Assembly: GCF_024139115.2 (NCBI RefSeq)
Contig: NW_026943176.1
Location: forward strand, 266,859-330,858
DNA: 64,000 nt
Source: Armigeres subalbatus
Taxonomy: Eukaryota > Arthropoda > Insecta > Diptera > Culicidae
Direction of reading: 5' to 3'
Shown here in pieces: positions 45,679 through 56,206 of this stretch. The notes beneath the pieces are model-generated. The model had not been told where the DNA came from, made no database searches, and saw only the letters and a list, made by a program, of their open reading frames with translations. The first letter of the stretch is position 1. Each line of letters starts with the position of its first letter. A program made the translations under genes and the position numbers.

Positions 45679-46974
45679 GCTCCCATAACAACATAACAGC
45701 GCAATAGCCGATTGATTATTGCGCCAACACCCCCTCTCAATCGGATAAGCCAACACCTTGGCACAGTTTCTTGAGGTGTGTGGCGTCCACCGGTTTGGTA
45801 AACAGATCCGCTAACTGGTCCTCGGTTTGCACATACTTCAATACTATTCGATCGTTCGCAATATGATCTCTAATAAAGTGATATCTTGATATCTATGTGC
45901 TTCGATCGTTTGTTTTCGCAATTGTTTGCCATGCCTATTGCTCCTTGCTTATCCTCGTTTATTGCGATTGGATCCGATGACCGCTTCAGCTGGAGGTCTT
46001 CCATCACTCCTGAAAGCCAGATAGCTTCTGAGACAGCAGAACACGTATTCTGCTTCACTTGAAGATGTGGCAACTATCACCTGCTTCTTAGGCTCGATGC
46101 CCATGTTGCGTCTTTTCAACGCATCGTGCACACGGTGTTAAAAGAACGCATGTCTGCATCGGAAAAAAGCGGTAACGCAGCGCCACCGCTCCTCCTTGTT
46201 CTCCATGAAACGTAATTCATCTCGCATGGCTGCCATCCATTTGGTCCGGTCAAGTCGTTCAGTTAGTTCATCATATGATTCGGGTACATCTGCGGATATC
46301 AATTCACCAGAAACAGCTCTATAACCGATAAAGTAATCGTATAACCTACCGGGGAGCCTGCGCTCCCGTCCGCTATGCCTCGACAACAATTCACTGGGAA
46401 TTTCGTTTCTTTCTGTGGGCGAGGGGAGCGCGTTTTCTTGTTCATCAACATCATCAATTAACTCTTCATTTTCACTGATTTCAGATTCATTTTGGGCTTG
46501 ATCATCCTGGGGGGCTAATTCATCGACGGCGTTCTCGTTTTCGAAGCTTGGCTGGTTGTATTCCCCCTCTTGGTCGAGGGAAAGATGAACAGTTAAAGGC
46601 ACATCATCTTCCTGCTTCATCTTATCGTAGGAGAAGCTTGATTCATCGAACTTGACGTCTCGAGCAATTGTTACTTTTCGAGTCACCGGTATCCATTGGG
46701 AGCATACCCAACCATTATCGTCTCATTACTAGTGGCATCTAACATACGTCTTTTCTGCTTCGGGATCCAAACGAAACTCGTACAGCCGAACATACGAATT
46801 TTCTCCAAATCCGGTGTACGACCGAACCACATCTCAGCAGGGGTGACGACAAAAGGCAGCGCGCTTGTTGGACTTCGGTTCATCAAGTAAACGCACGCCT
46901 GAGCTGCTTCTAACAACAAACGCTTCGGCGCCTTCAATTGAATGATCACGGTGTTACGTTCGTATTTTGAAGCT

Positions 46975-48805
46975 TTTTGCCTTTCTCGTATACAAAGTAT
47001 ACGTAAAGGCTATAGGATCACTCCAAAACCGAACTTTTGATAGAAGGCTTGGAGACCCATAGTGTTATATACCAATCGACTCAGTTCGACGAATTGAGGT
47101 GATGTCTGTATGTGTGTATGTGTGTATGTATGTGTGTGTGTGTGTGTGTGTGTACAAAAATGTGAGACACACTTTTTGGTACTTAGCATTATTCGATTTG
47201 CTCGCAACAAGTTGCAGTCGACGCGGATTGCGGTCTAGTTGTTTCCTATTGAAAATTGGCCCGATCGGTCATTGCGTTCCAAAGTTATTGAAAAAACATT
47301 GTTTTTCTGCCAAGGGTGTCTCTCCTTGGGAATTTTTTTTTCCAAAATCGGATTTTTTTTCCAATGATTGCAGCAATGCATTCAAACGTCCGCAAATGCA
47401 TATGAATTGATGGAAAAGTAAAATCTATCCCCCTAAAGTGCTATTTCGACCTCTCTTATGTGTTTTTCTTATTTTTTAATGCGCGAGAAAGGCACCACCA
47501 ACGCTAGGTGGATTGATTTGGGTTTTTAATTGTATTTTGTTATGTGTGCAAAATCAAAAAAAAAAAAAATGAACAAACCCTGGAGCATAAGTGAACACTT
47601 TGCGATTAAAACATCGTGCTGCAAGGGAAGTCTGTCTTGCAAACAAGAGGGGAACAGGAACAATAATTCGTCGCTTCCGTTCGCGACACACTGAGAGCCG
47701 CTGGCTGTCACAAACGAAGTAGAGGAAACAGAGTTGTGGTGTCTGCCATGTCCGCGGCATCTGGGGAGTGCTGCTCGTGACACAAGGAAGGAAAAAGAAC
47801 GGCTAGTGTAGACGTTCCGGTGTTCGGAAGGAACAAACGTAACCGGAACCACAGAGCGAGGCGCTCCACAACAGATAAATCGCCGACAACGATACCGCCG
47901 TGGGCAGTAATTCGTCAAAGACAGAAAACCCGTTTTCTCAAACGGTTGTTGGCGGAACACGCCAAGGGAAGGCGGCAACACATTTCGAGGTTAGTTCCCA
48001 TTCAGTTGGCAAGGAACATTCCATTATGAGTCTCAATATTTAGGCAAGCGGTGACAATTCCCTCACCATAAGCAAAGAAGCTCGGATAGGATAGAAGACA
48101 GAAAGGATTGGCAACAGCACGGACCGAACCCCTCAACGATTCCACAGCCACGCGGAACGTGATCGGCAGAGACGATTTGAACGAGTCAAGGTTAGTAGTG
48201 GCATAAAAAGACAAATATAGTCCTCTAATCAGTCATCTCGAAGTGCAGGCGACACGCATTAAGAGGGAACGACGGTACCTTCAGGCAAAGGTCGCAGCCC
48301 AACGGAAAAGCGAATTGCTCCTCCAGATTGTTGTCCAGGTCAAGCAGATCGCCATCGACGGTAGGACGAACGATTGCCACCCAGAAGAGCCTCCACTAGG
48401 AGTAAGTTGACCACAAATATTGAGCACGAAGCAAAATCTTATGAAACCTATTTGACAGGGCTTTTGTTTTGGACTTGAATTCGTCGGGTACGTCCAACCT
48501 GAGACGGTAGTCTGTGCAGGCAGCATTTCACCGTGTGGTCAGAGGTGGATTCGGGCACGATCTGCGAGGTGGTCTAGCTGTAGGCCAGTTTCTCCTCAGG
48601 AATTCCTACTGGGATCCAGGAGCAAACACTCTGGTGCACCTTTGTAACCGCTCGCCGGATGGTACAGTGGAAGCAACCCAAACTGTATAGAGTGGGATAC
48701 GTGAGTAGCCACGAGATGTGGATGAAAATGGAAAGAAAGTGAAAGAAGAAGATGAGGAGGAGGTGAAGAGAGTAGGAAATATCTAGCAGGCATGCAGGGT
48801 AGTTG
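46975..48805. mobile_element. 1.8-kb insertion in the copia integrase
   Basis: The integrase frame breaks after AYSPNKMG at 48,805 and resumes at about 46,970 (ERNTVIIQLKAP). The left part, 46,978-47,493, is a repeat with ends GCCTTTCTCG/CGAGAAAGGC and a (TG)n run at 47,098-47,155. The right part, 47,530-48,800, is GC-richer. It holds plus-strand pieces with splice-like edges: ...CATTTCGAG/GTTAGT (47,991), GAGTCAAG/GTTAGT (48,191), GTGCAG/GCGACACGC...CTAGGA/GTAAGT (48,249-48,402), and TTTGACAG/GGCTTTTG (48,461). Joining the last two keeps frame, as KRERRYLQAKVAAQRKSEL and on to GFCFGLEFVGYVQPE. I do not recognise the product. Confidence 0.55.
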
Positions 48806-50319
48806 TTAAGACCCCATTTTGTTGGGACTATAAGCAACCGAAGCCTCCAGCAGGATCCCATTTTTCTTGTAGTACTCCATTTGATTTGCAGAACAGTACT
48901 CCGTTCCTTGATCAACAATCATCCTCGAAATAGACTTCCCGAACATGGCCGAAACATTCGTTTCGAATTCTTTGAATTTCTCGAACACGCCAGACTTTCT
49001 CTTCAACAAGTAAATCATGGAGACAGTAGTCATCGATGAAACTCACAAAGTATTTCTTAGTAGTAATTCTCGTTTCATTAAACGGTTTTCGGCATTGCTT
49101 AGCTTGTACGCAGGTGCAGGTGTTACAAAAATCGATCTAACTTGATTTTTCATTCATACTTTCCTGGCCATGATGTCCAATACATGTTTGCTAATATGCC
49201 CGAGTCGACGGTGCCACAAGTTTCCAATTCCTAACTCACTATGGTTTGCTTGGACTTCATTGAACGACAGATCGAGTTGATGCAAATTACCACGGAGGTG
49301 TCCAGTGGCCAACAGCTTTCCGTCCTTCTTCAACACTGCTACGTTCACGAAAAAAAGGACATCCATACCTGCATTTGTCATTTTCTTGACCGACATGATA
49401 TTTTCACGTAATTCAGGGACGTAAAGCGAGTTTTTGATGTTGAACGGTCAAATGTCAGACTAGTGAATACGGTCTTGTCGCATACCAAGTGGTCACTGCA
49501 CCCGGAATCGAGCTTGAATACGATGCGTCCTGGCCTCTTCTCCGCAACATTGGCATTAGCCAAGAATCTCATGGCACTATTGTTCGCTGGATTGGCTTCC
49601 CGTTGGTTATAATCTTTCTTCATATGTCCCCGGCGACCACATCGATGGCATCTTTGTCTTGATATGTCCTCGGCGACCAGCATCGATGGAATTTTGAAAA
49701 CTTCTTCTTCGAGTCACTGGTAAAAGCTACAGAATTGTGTTCAACGGAATCACCTTGCTGATTGGATCGTTTGCTTTCCTCGGCCAACAGACGTTGCTTG
49801 ACGTGATCCAAGTTTAATTCTTCTTCTGCTGCATTCTCCAAGGCCGTGACTAGAGGGTCAGAAGAGTCTCGCAACGTTGAAAATAGTTGCGATACCAGAT
49901 CACTTGCAGCCAACGTCGCACCAGCGGTCTTCAATCTTCTTACCAATCGATCAAATTCCAACATATGTGTCCTCATTTCGCGCCTTCCTTCATCCTTAAA
50001 CGAGCCAACTGCTTCCGAATGATTGATTGATTTGCCACGGATTCTTTTGCAAATGTCGTCTCTAAGCAGGTCCACATATCCTTCGTGGTCGTCTTTTCTC
50101 GAACGATCTCGAGGCACTTCACCAGCAACGCTGCAATCCGGTCTTTCTCCTCGAACTTGGCTTTATCTTCTGCTGCTACCGGAGCCACTCCGGTCAAAAC
50201 ATCCGCAATGGCTTTTGCTTCTAGTTATAGCTTCACTCGATAGTTCCAGTTCTGGAAATCTGCTCCACTTCCTCGCAATAACGGGATGTTGCACATTTTG
50301 CGGTGGTGCCCATAACCTC

Positions 50320-50740
50320 TTGAGAGACGAGTCGGAACTCCGAATGAAGTCAGGATTTTTAACGGAATAAAAGTTTATTAAGCGAAACGTTCTTAACAGT
50401 ACGGTGTTCAATGTAGGAATGAGCGTGAAAATTATTTTTCCTAACAAGCTACTTGTTTACAATGTTGTGAAATCTGATTTGTGATTTGAAAAATGTATTG
50501 GAGGTAACCACTTTCCCTTCGATGGGACTCGAACCCACGACCCTCAGTAGTGGTTCGAGTTCCATCAAAGGGAAATTGTTTACCTCCAATACATTTTTCA
50601 AAACATTACCTTCCACATAATGTACATATTCACATATGAGTTTTCACAACATTGTAAATTATTGTCCAAGTCGGGTGGTTTAATCCTCGGAAATAGGCAA
50701 TTAACTTTGATTGAACTGAAGCTACTTGTGTTGCTGTGTA
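50320..50740 (-). repeat. copia 5' LTR with an insertion
   Basis: Partner of 45,540-45,678. Just inside, the minus strand reads GGTTATGGGCACCACC, close to the half-tRNA initiator-Met primer site used by copia-type elements. The LTR is interrupted by 265 bases at 50,456-50,720. Confidence 0.75.
50456..50720. mobile_element. 265-bp insertion in the LTR, 8-bp duplication GCTACTTG
   Basis: GCTACTTG occurs at 50,448-50,455 and 50,721-50,728, and the other LTR has it once. The first 203 bases form a foldback with ends TTTACAATGTTGTGAAA/TTTTCACAACATTGTAAA and an inner CTTTCCCTTCGATGGGACTC palindrome that contains tRNA T-loop-like GGACTCGAACCCACG. The last 62 bases are not inverted, so the class is unclear. 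Confidence 0.75.
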
Positions 50741-50789
50741 CTACCGTTTTACGCATAATTGTCCCATGTACATAGGAAATCCCAGCACT

Positions 50790-51345
50790 GGAGCATCACA
50801 AGACTTTATTGGTCCTGAGCCAGCTATTCCAATATCTAAGTGTTGGGTGAAGCGTTTGATTAGCTCTTGGGCTTCCACTCAAAACAAACGGTATTGGACT
50901 AGTATGGGTTCATGTCGACAAACAAATTATATATCCGAGAGCCATCGCTGGTAGTAGCAAACTATTTAGCTAATCTGGCTAAACAGAATTGCAGTGTCTT
51001 AGTCAAGGCCTTGATAGGTCACTACCGAGTCAACTATCACATGGCAATTATTCAACGTGTGATGGTTGTGAATCCGATTATGGAACTTCTTTTCATCTAA
51101 TATGTAACTGCCCAGTCTATGCGCAATTGCGTTTCCAAATATTAGGAAAACACTTTGGCAGTGAAATTGACTTCAGAAACCTGAACCTTCAGAGTATTCT
51201 GATGTTCATAACTCGTTGTGGTAAGGAGCTAAAAGCTCTTGTACGCTTATGGGTTGTATGCGAGGCCCTTTTCCAAACTTTCCCTACGTTCTCCCATCTA
51301 CATTCCTTTCCTTTTTGTTCACTTCCTTTTCCGTCAGGTGTGTGA
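50790..51345 (+). pseudogene. LINE ORF2 C-terminal fragment (LOA/Loner-like)
   Basis: Frames read FIGPEPAIPISKCWVKRLI-WASTQNKRYW, then LANLAKQNCSVLVKALIGHY, then a knuckle-like CDGCESDYGTSFHLICNC followed by PVYAQLRFQILGK. This order (segment after RNase H, then the CCHC-like tail) is typical of RNase H-bearing LINEs of mosquitoes such as the LOA group. Frameshifts at about 50,910 and 51,060 break it. Confidence 0.65.
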
Positions 51346-51404
51346 TGAAGGCGATGGCCCAAATCTCCCAAACCTGATACCTGGATTTGAAAAAGTGAAC
51401 CAGT

Positions 51405-51435
51405 CAGTGGCGTAGTCACGGGGGTGGCTGCGAGG
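51405..51435. mobile_element. single transposon end CAGTGGCGTAGTCACGGGGG
   Basis: The CAGTGGCGTAG start followed by G runs is a hAT-type end, similar to the 38,031 element. No matching right end is seen, so it is a fragment. Confidence 0.45.
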
Positions 51436-51439
51436 GGGG

Positions 51440-51850
51440 CACACATCTTTCGACCAAAATTTCATTTTGTTCTTCTGCCATTGTTGGGTCGATTGGACGT
51501 GGGACATGGCGCTCCATCACGTAGGACAACGTTATGATCATCTGAGAATTTGGCCTTCACCCAGGGAAGCAATTGGTCCTTTAAAATACCGATAAATAAT
51601 TCGGTATTGATTTTAAACCCAACATAAATGAAAACAGGCGGCAGTTTCAAACCGTTGTGGCCACCAAGCCAAACATCATGACATCAGCCGGATTGGTTTA
51701 AATTCCAAATTTCATTTTCTCCAGAACATCTACAATTTTCTTCGGTGAAATGAACCGGTCCGTGTGGCTGTTGGCATCAGCATCGATGTTGAAAAACTTT
51801 TTGCTTCACACTCATCAATATTCTCTTTTTTCAAGCACGTGCTTTCCGTC
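51440..51850 (-). pseudogene. mariner-like transposase fragment
   Basis: Minus-strand frames give DADANSHTDRF, PADVMMFG, PPVFIYVGFKIN, FIGILKDQLLPW and VLRDGAPCPTSN. These correspond to the middle and second catalytic region of Tc1/mariner transposases, with the usual DGAP motif. The N-terminus and C-terminus are missing, and frameshifts and a stop are present. Confidence 0.75.
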
Positions 51851-51894
51851 ATAGCCCACAGTATCGAAGCGTGTTTGTTTACTTGCCGATGTTT

Positions 51895-52690
51895 GCTACA
51901 ACGACTCAAATTGATCCAAAGATTCCAAAGATTCCGACGGAAATGTTCCAAATATTCCGACGGGAATCTCTCGAGATTTCGACGGGAAACCTTCAAACAT
52001 ACCGAAGAGAACCTCCAAGTATTCTGAAGGCAATCCACCAGGGATTCCAACAGGAGGGTTCCAGAGATTCCGACGGGACTGTTCCAGGGATTCCAATGGG
52101 ATTCTTTGAGATACTGCCAGGAATACCGACAGGATATTCCAGGAATTTTAACGGGAATGTTCCAGGGATTCGAACGGGAAAGTTCCAGAGATTTCCAGGG
52201 ATTTCGTAAGCAATGTTCCAGGGATGTAGAAGCAAATCGTCGAAGAATTCCAAAGCAATCTGTCGAGAGATCCCGAAGCGGAAGCAAATTGTCGAGGGAC
52301 TATGAAAAGGGATTCCGTAAAGGAATCCTCCGGATATGTTCAAGCAAATCTGGATTCTGAAGCAAATCATCGAAGGATTTCGAAGCAAATCGTCGAATGA
52401 TTTTGAAGCAATTCGTCTAGGGATTCCGAAGTAAATCGTTGAGGCAGTTCGAACTAGATCTACGAGGAATTCCGAAGCAAACCGAGGGATTTCGATCGTT
52501 GAGGGATTCCGAAGCAAAACGTCGAGAGACTCCAATTCAAATATTCAAGAGATTCCGAAGCAAACTGTCGAAATATTCTGAAACAAATCGCCAAGGAATT
52601 CCGAAGCAAATCTTAAAACGACTCCGGATGAATTCCGAAGAAAATCAATGCGAGATTTTGAAGAAATTCATCCATGGATTATGAAGGGTC
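51895..52690. repeat. degenerate 24-bp array (GATTCCGACGGGA-TGTTCCAGG; GATTCCGAAGCAAATCGTCGA)
   Basis: Two consensus blocks succeed each other: 51,900-52,230 has GATTCCGACGGGAATGTTCC-like units, and 52,230-52,690 has GATTCCGAAGCAAATCGTCG-like units, both every 23-24 bases. The open frames on both strands are repeat artefacts. Confidence 0.8.
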
Positions 52691-52708
52691 TTCCCCACAG
52701 ATCTCCTT

Positions 52709-52762
52709 ACCGCGCGGGAATCGAACCCACACTCCACAGCACATACGTCTAGACGATTGAAT
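52709..52762 (-). mobile_element. tRNA-like 3' half, probably a SINE fragment
   Basis: The minus strand reads GTGGGTTCGATTCCCGCGCG then GTAAGG, a box-B and T-arm arrangement, with GTCTAGACG upstream. The D-arm and box A are missing. It borders the 24-bp array. Confidence 0.4.
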
Positions 52763-53836
52763 TTCTGATACAACTCAACTCAATTTCTAAAAAAAATCCG
52801 GTGGGAACTTCAAAGGATTTCCTTTGTGGGAATCCCTGAGAATTTCCAGTGAAAGTTTTATAGAATTTATCGTGGAAATTTCCACGGATTTCTTACATAT
52901 CTTCCTTTTGTATTTCAGATTTATCTTGATAAATGGTTTGAATGACGAGTAACCCAGACAAAATTTACGTGGCAATTAAAAATCGCACATTCTGGAGAGT
53001 TTCAGTTAAATCTTTCGCGTGATTTTAGGATATTTTCAAGGAGAAAATCATAACATTTTTCTGAAGAAAATGTCGATTTTTTCTAGTAAAAACCTGACAA
53101 ATTTCTATTTGTATCAAACGCATGCAAAATATCGCAGCGTAGCGTCAGACTGTCTGTAATTTTGAAATATAGGCAGGAAAAAAATTGAAGCATCCGTATT
53201 TAATCACAAACACATTAGTATAGTATTGTTTTTTTTTCTTCTACCGGCTATTTCTCGATGCCACAGGTTTTCCAATAAGCACATCCTTCTATTATGTGAT
53301 CTACCATGAGTAACAATGTGCTCTGTAACTTAGTTATTGTATGTAGCTGTGTATCAACATTCTACCATTTCTCATATTTCCATTACATACCACCGTATTC
53401 CGTTATCCCATACTTTGGTTTCACTTACAATTAGCATATTTTTGTAGAAAAATAAACTTTGTCCTTAGGAGAAGATAAATCGTTTGTTACAAGTGTATTC
53501 AGTTATGTTTAGTATATCCGTAAGTAAGTCAATCAACATTTCCCTCTTTTATAATAGATAGGTACGATTCGTAAAAGTAGTATGAAAAGGTAAAGACAAC
53601 TTCGATTTGATTCAAACACAATTATTGCACTCTTGAATCCCGGAGGGAATGGATACACGTAAGTAAAATGATGTAAAACCCTACAACAACCATATTCCTA
53701 ATAGTTTGAAAAATCCAAAACCACAGAAAGAGGAAAGATTCGTGTGTTCAACTTCCGCGAAGGAATGTGTTCAGTGGTAGTACAGATAGCGCTTCGTGTG
53801 CCGAGGCGACTCCGAGCGACTACGGCGGAATCGTCC
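52763..53836. other. downstream of the 53.8-kb gene; no other gene
   Basis: It should contain the 3' UTR of the minus-strand gene ending at 53,837. No clear minus-strand AATAAA close to the stop was found. The remainder is AT-rich unique sequence. Confidence 0.4.
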
Positions 53837-54271
53837 CTAGTTGCACTTGACGTCCGTCAGGGAGCAGTTGAGCTGGGCGTACATGCTGCCCTTGGCCAGA
53901 CCGGCGACCGGACCCTTGCATAGGTCCGCATTCGGGCCACGGGCTTTGTAGCTGCCGCGTTCTAAACGGATCGATCGATCCGGACCCAGGGCTAACTTCT
54001 GGGAGCCCTTGGCCAGATCCGGGTTGGCACCGTTCCACGTGACGTAGTCCGCGCTGGAAGAAAAAAGGTGAATCCAAACAATCAATAGAAAGCTTCGTGT
54101 GATTAAAACAATGCGGTTACTCACAGTAGCAGATCGTCGTTCGGGCCCTTGAATAGTTTCGCATTGGGACCCTTGCTGGCGATCCGAGGAATGTTGCTGC
54201 TGGTTGTCATCTTTTCGGCGCTCTGTTGAGTGATCGATGGTGCATCCAGTTCGTCCTCGGACGAAGAGCTT
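53837..54271 (-). CDS. unrecognised gene, last two exons (GPN/KG-repeat protein)
   Basis: I do not recognise the family. Exons on the minus strand are 54,271-54,125 (147 nt) and 54,053-53,837 (217 nt with TAG), joined by a 71-bp GT-AG intron (CTACT/GTGAGT...CTTCCAG/CGCGG) in frame. The acceptor before the first exon is strong: a long pyrimidine tract ending TTTTTAG. The first exon has SSSSEDELDAPS, then IASKGPNAKLFKGPNDDLL. The second has NGANPDLAKGSQKLALGPDR and ARGPNADLCKGPVAGLAKGS, and ends SLTDVKCN. G(P/A)N-x-x-L-x-KG is repeated four times, suggesting a short-repeat, possibly cytoplasmic protein. There is no membrane segment in the spliced form. Codon use is GC-rich, unlike the flanks. 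Upstream exons must lie right of 54,271, perhaps beyond the window. Confidence 0.65.
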   Translation of the reverse strand, partial: KLFVRGRTGCTIDHSTERRKDDNQQQHSSDRQQGSQCETIQGPERRSATVSNRIVLITRSFLLIVWIHLFSSSADYVTWNGANPDLAKGSQKLALGPDRSIRLERGSYKARGPNADLCKGPVAGLAKGSMYAQLNCSLTDVKCN

Positions 54272-55310
54272 CTAAAAATAGAATACCTAACATTACACCG
54301 AAAGGGGGCGATGCGTTTGCGACACCAAACCAACAGGTAATGCAGGGATTTTTTTTTGAGCAGAGGAGAGAAAAAAGAAACGAAATAGAGAACAAGAGCA
54401 GATCGAATCGAGAAAATGAGAATAAATATGGAAATTACCGGAGAAGATGAGAAAAAATCGAACGAAAACGTAAGCGGGGTATGTATCAGTTTATTGCATT
54501 TAAATTTAACTAAAGAAAATTAGAATATGGAACGATAAACATTCAGAGTCAATTGGTCTCACGTTTGGTTATTATGCCTTGCGAGATGAGATTAACTTGC
54601 GATTTAAGTCCGTATTAGATATGGATAAAGCATAACTCATTACTCATAACTCATAGCTGCTAAATCTTGGTCTAGGTTTTGGTTCTGTTATCAGCTGATA
54701 TGGGCCGTTGTTTAATGTTAAAAAAATATTGTCATAAACATTGTTTTACAGATTAACTAGCGCCATTCTGATAAAAAGAAAGTTGGTAGAATATCAACCA
54801 ATTTATTAAAATTTTATAACAATTTTAGCCTGAGATTACCTTTCTTTTGGCGAAATCTACAGGAACATTAAATCAACAAAATTGAGTCTTTAATAAATTA
54901 TTGTTAAAAGAAGAAATCCTATGTGCACAATTTGTTGCATTCTGACGAACTAAAATGTTTATCGTGAAATTTTTTAAACTGTGCAACAAAAAACTTAAGA
55001 TACGGTACCTTTATGTATTGAGAATATTTGAAAAATCTAACGTTTTAGCGTGCTGAAGCGTATGTGCTCTCGACCATTGATGTAAGTGAACTAAAAAATG
55101 AGTAATTTTCAAGAGAACGGTTTTCTTATCAGAACTGCTTTATCGAAGGCGGGCTTATCGAGCCGAAGATAACCGGAAAAAAATCATGCCGTCGTCGATT
55201 TTTTTGTGTCATACTTTTATCAAGAGAGCTTTTGGGATATCGATCCTATTTTATAATTAGCAGACACTTTGCCATTTGGGCGTACATGATTTTGTACGTG
55301 ATATGTTCGA
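54272..55310. other. probable intron or upstream region; nothing else seen
   Basis: On the minus strand, 54,290-54,470 is pyrimidine-rich and fits the 3' end of a long intron before the 54,271 exon. To the right, AT-rich sequence shows no exon I can support. Confidence 0.4.
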
Positions 55311-55319
55311 GGATAAAGG

Positions 55320-55700
55320 AAGCCATTCAATCAAAATTCCTTCAGGAATCACATAGGAAATTCCTCCAGGTATTTCTTTGAAAATTTCTCCATAGATTCC
55401 AACGGAAAATCCTCCGGATTTTAAGAATTGCTTCAGAACTTCCTCCAGAATTTAATTTAAAAAATTTCTTTGCTAAAACTTAAGAAAACATCTCAAGGAA
55501 TTATTTCGGAAATTCCTTTAGAGATGCAGTTGGCGATTCCTTTACGATTTTTTAAAAATTCCTTTAGATGTTGGTTCGAAAATGTCCCTCAGAAATACCT
55601 TTATTAAATTATTTTTTTTAGGAATTTCTTTGGAAACTTGGTGAAGAATCCTATCGGCAATCTCTTTGAATTTTATGTTAGCTGTTTTTTAAAGAAACAT
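55320..55700. repeat. degenerate TTCC/GGAA array
   Basis: AAATTCCTTC/CCTCCAGGAAATT-like units recur with loose 24- to 30-base spacing and continue after the MITE at 55,985-56,060. They are similar to the middle of the 18-20 kb repeat. Confidence 0.6.
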
Positions 55701-55715
55701 CAGAAAACTTCTTAA

Positions 55716-55979
55716 GGTGATTATACAATCAAACCATGTGGTGAATTTTAAATTCACCACACGGTTGTCTACTCCTATTATCGAAAGCTCAAATCTAGCG
55801 TAATGCGTAATAACAATGCTGAAATTTAAGTCAATTGTTCTGCATAAGTAAACAAATGATCTACGGATATATCATCCCCATGGGCGTTGTGGTTCTCTCA
55901 ATTCGTGCATTTGAAAAATCACTAAAAAAAACACGTGGTTTCCAAGATGGCCGATTTGTGGCTTTGTTGTATAACCACC
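55716..55979. mobile_element. piggyBac-type MITE, TTAA target
   Basis: TTAA flanks both sides (55,712-55,715 and 55,980-55,983). The ends are GGTGATTATACAA and TTGTATAACCACC (inverse), followed inward by GTGGTGAATT-like and CCACAAATCGGCCATCTT stretches. TTAA is the signature target of piggyBac transposases. Non-coding. Confidence 0.82.
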
Positions 55980-56097
55980 TTAAGGAAATTTTCCGGAAAT
56001 ATGTTCGGGAATTTCTTCAGGAAATCCTTCAGATCTTCTTACGTAAACTCCTCCAGTAAATGTGTTGATGCAAAAATATGAGATTGCTGGGTCCATG

Positions 56098-56206
56098 ACG
56101 TTAGGCATAAAGACGTTAGGCATAATACCTTCTTTATGTCGTGGGCTGTTTTTGGGGCATTTTATGCTTAACATCCTTTATGCCTAACGTACTTATGCCT
56201 ATCGTC
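56098..56206. mobile_element. small MITE with doubled ends GACGTTAGGCATAAA
   Basis: GACGTTAGGCATAA occurs twice at the left. TTATGCCTAACGT and TTATGCCTATCGTCC are its inverse at the right. Confidence 0.65.

Larger units (their letters stand above)
45540..50740 (-). pseudogene. Ty1/copia LTR retrotransposon, broken
   Basis: On the minus strand, domains come in copia order. A gag of the UBN2 type lies at 50,197-49,700 and a CCHC-like knuckle CHRCGRRGHMKKDY at about 49,640. The protease LDSGCSDHL is at about 49,520 and a GAG-pre-integrase LWHRRLGHISKH at about 49,220. The integrase core IVDQGTEYC is at about 48,900, and its C-terminal part (LMNRSPTSALP, GYAPNGYR) is at 46,880-46,690. Next come a TKWMAAMRDEL reverse transcriptase start at about 46,250 and an RNase H TSSSEAEYV at about 46,060 with RSKHIDIK at about 45,900. 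Most of the reverse transcriptase is deleted between about 46,190 and 46,130. A 1.8-kb foreign segment splits the integrase. Frameshifts are present, so it is not functional. Confidence 0.88.
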
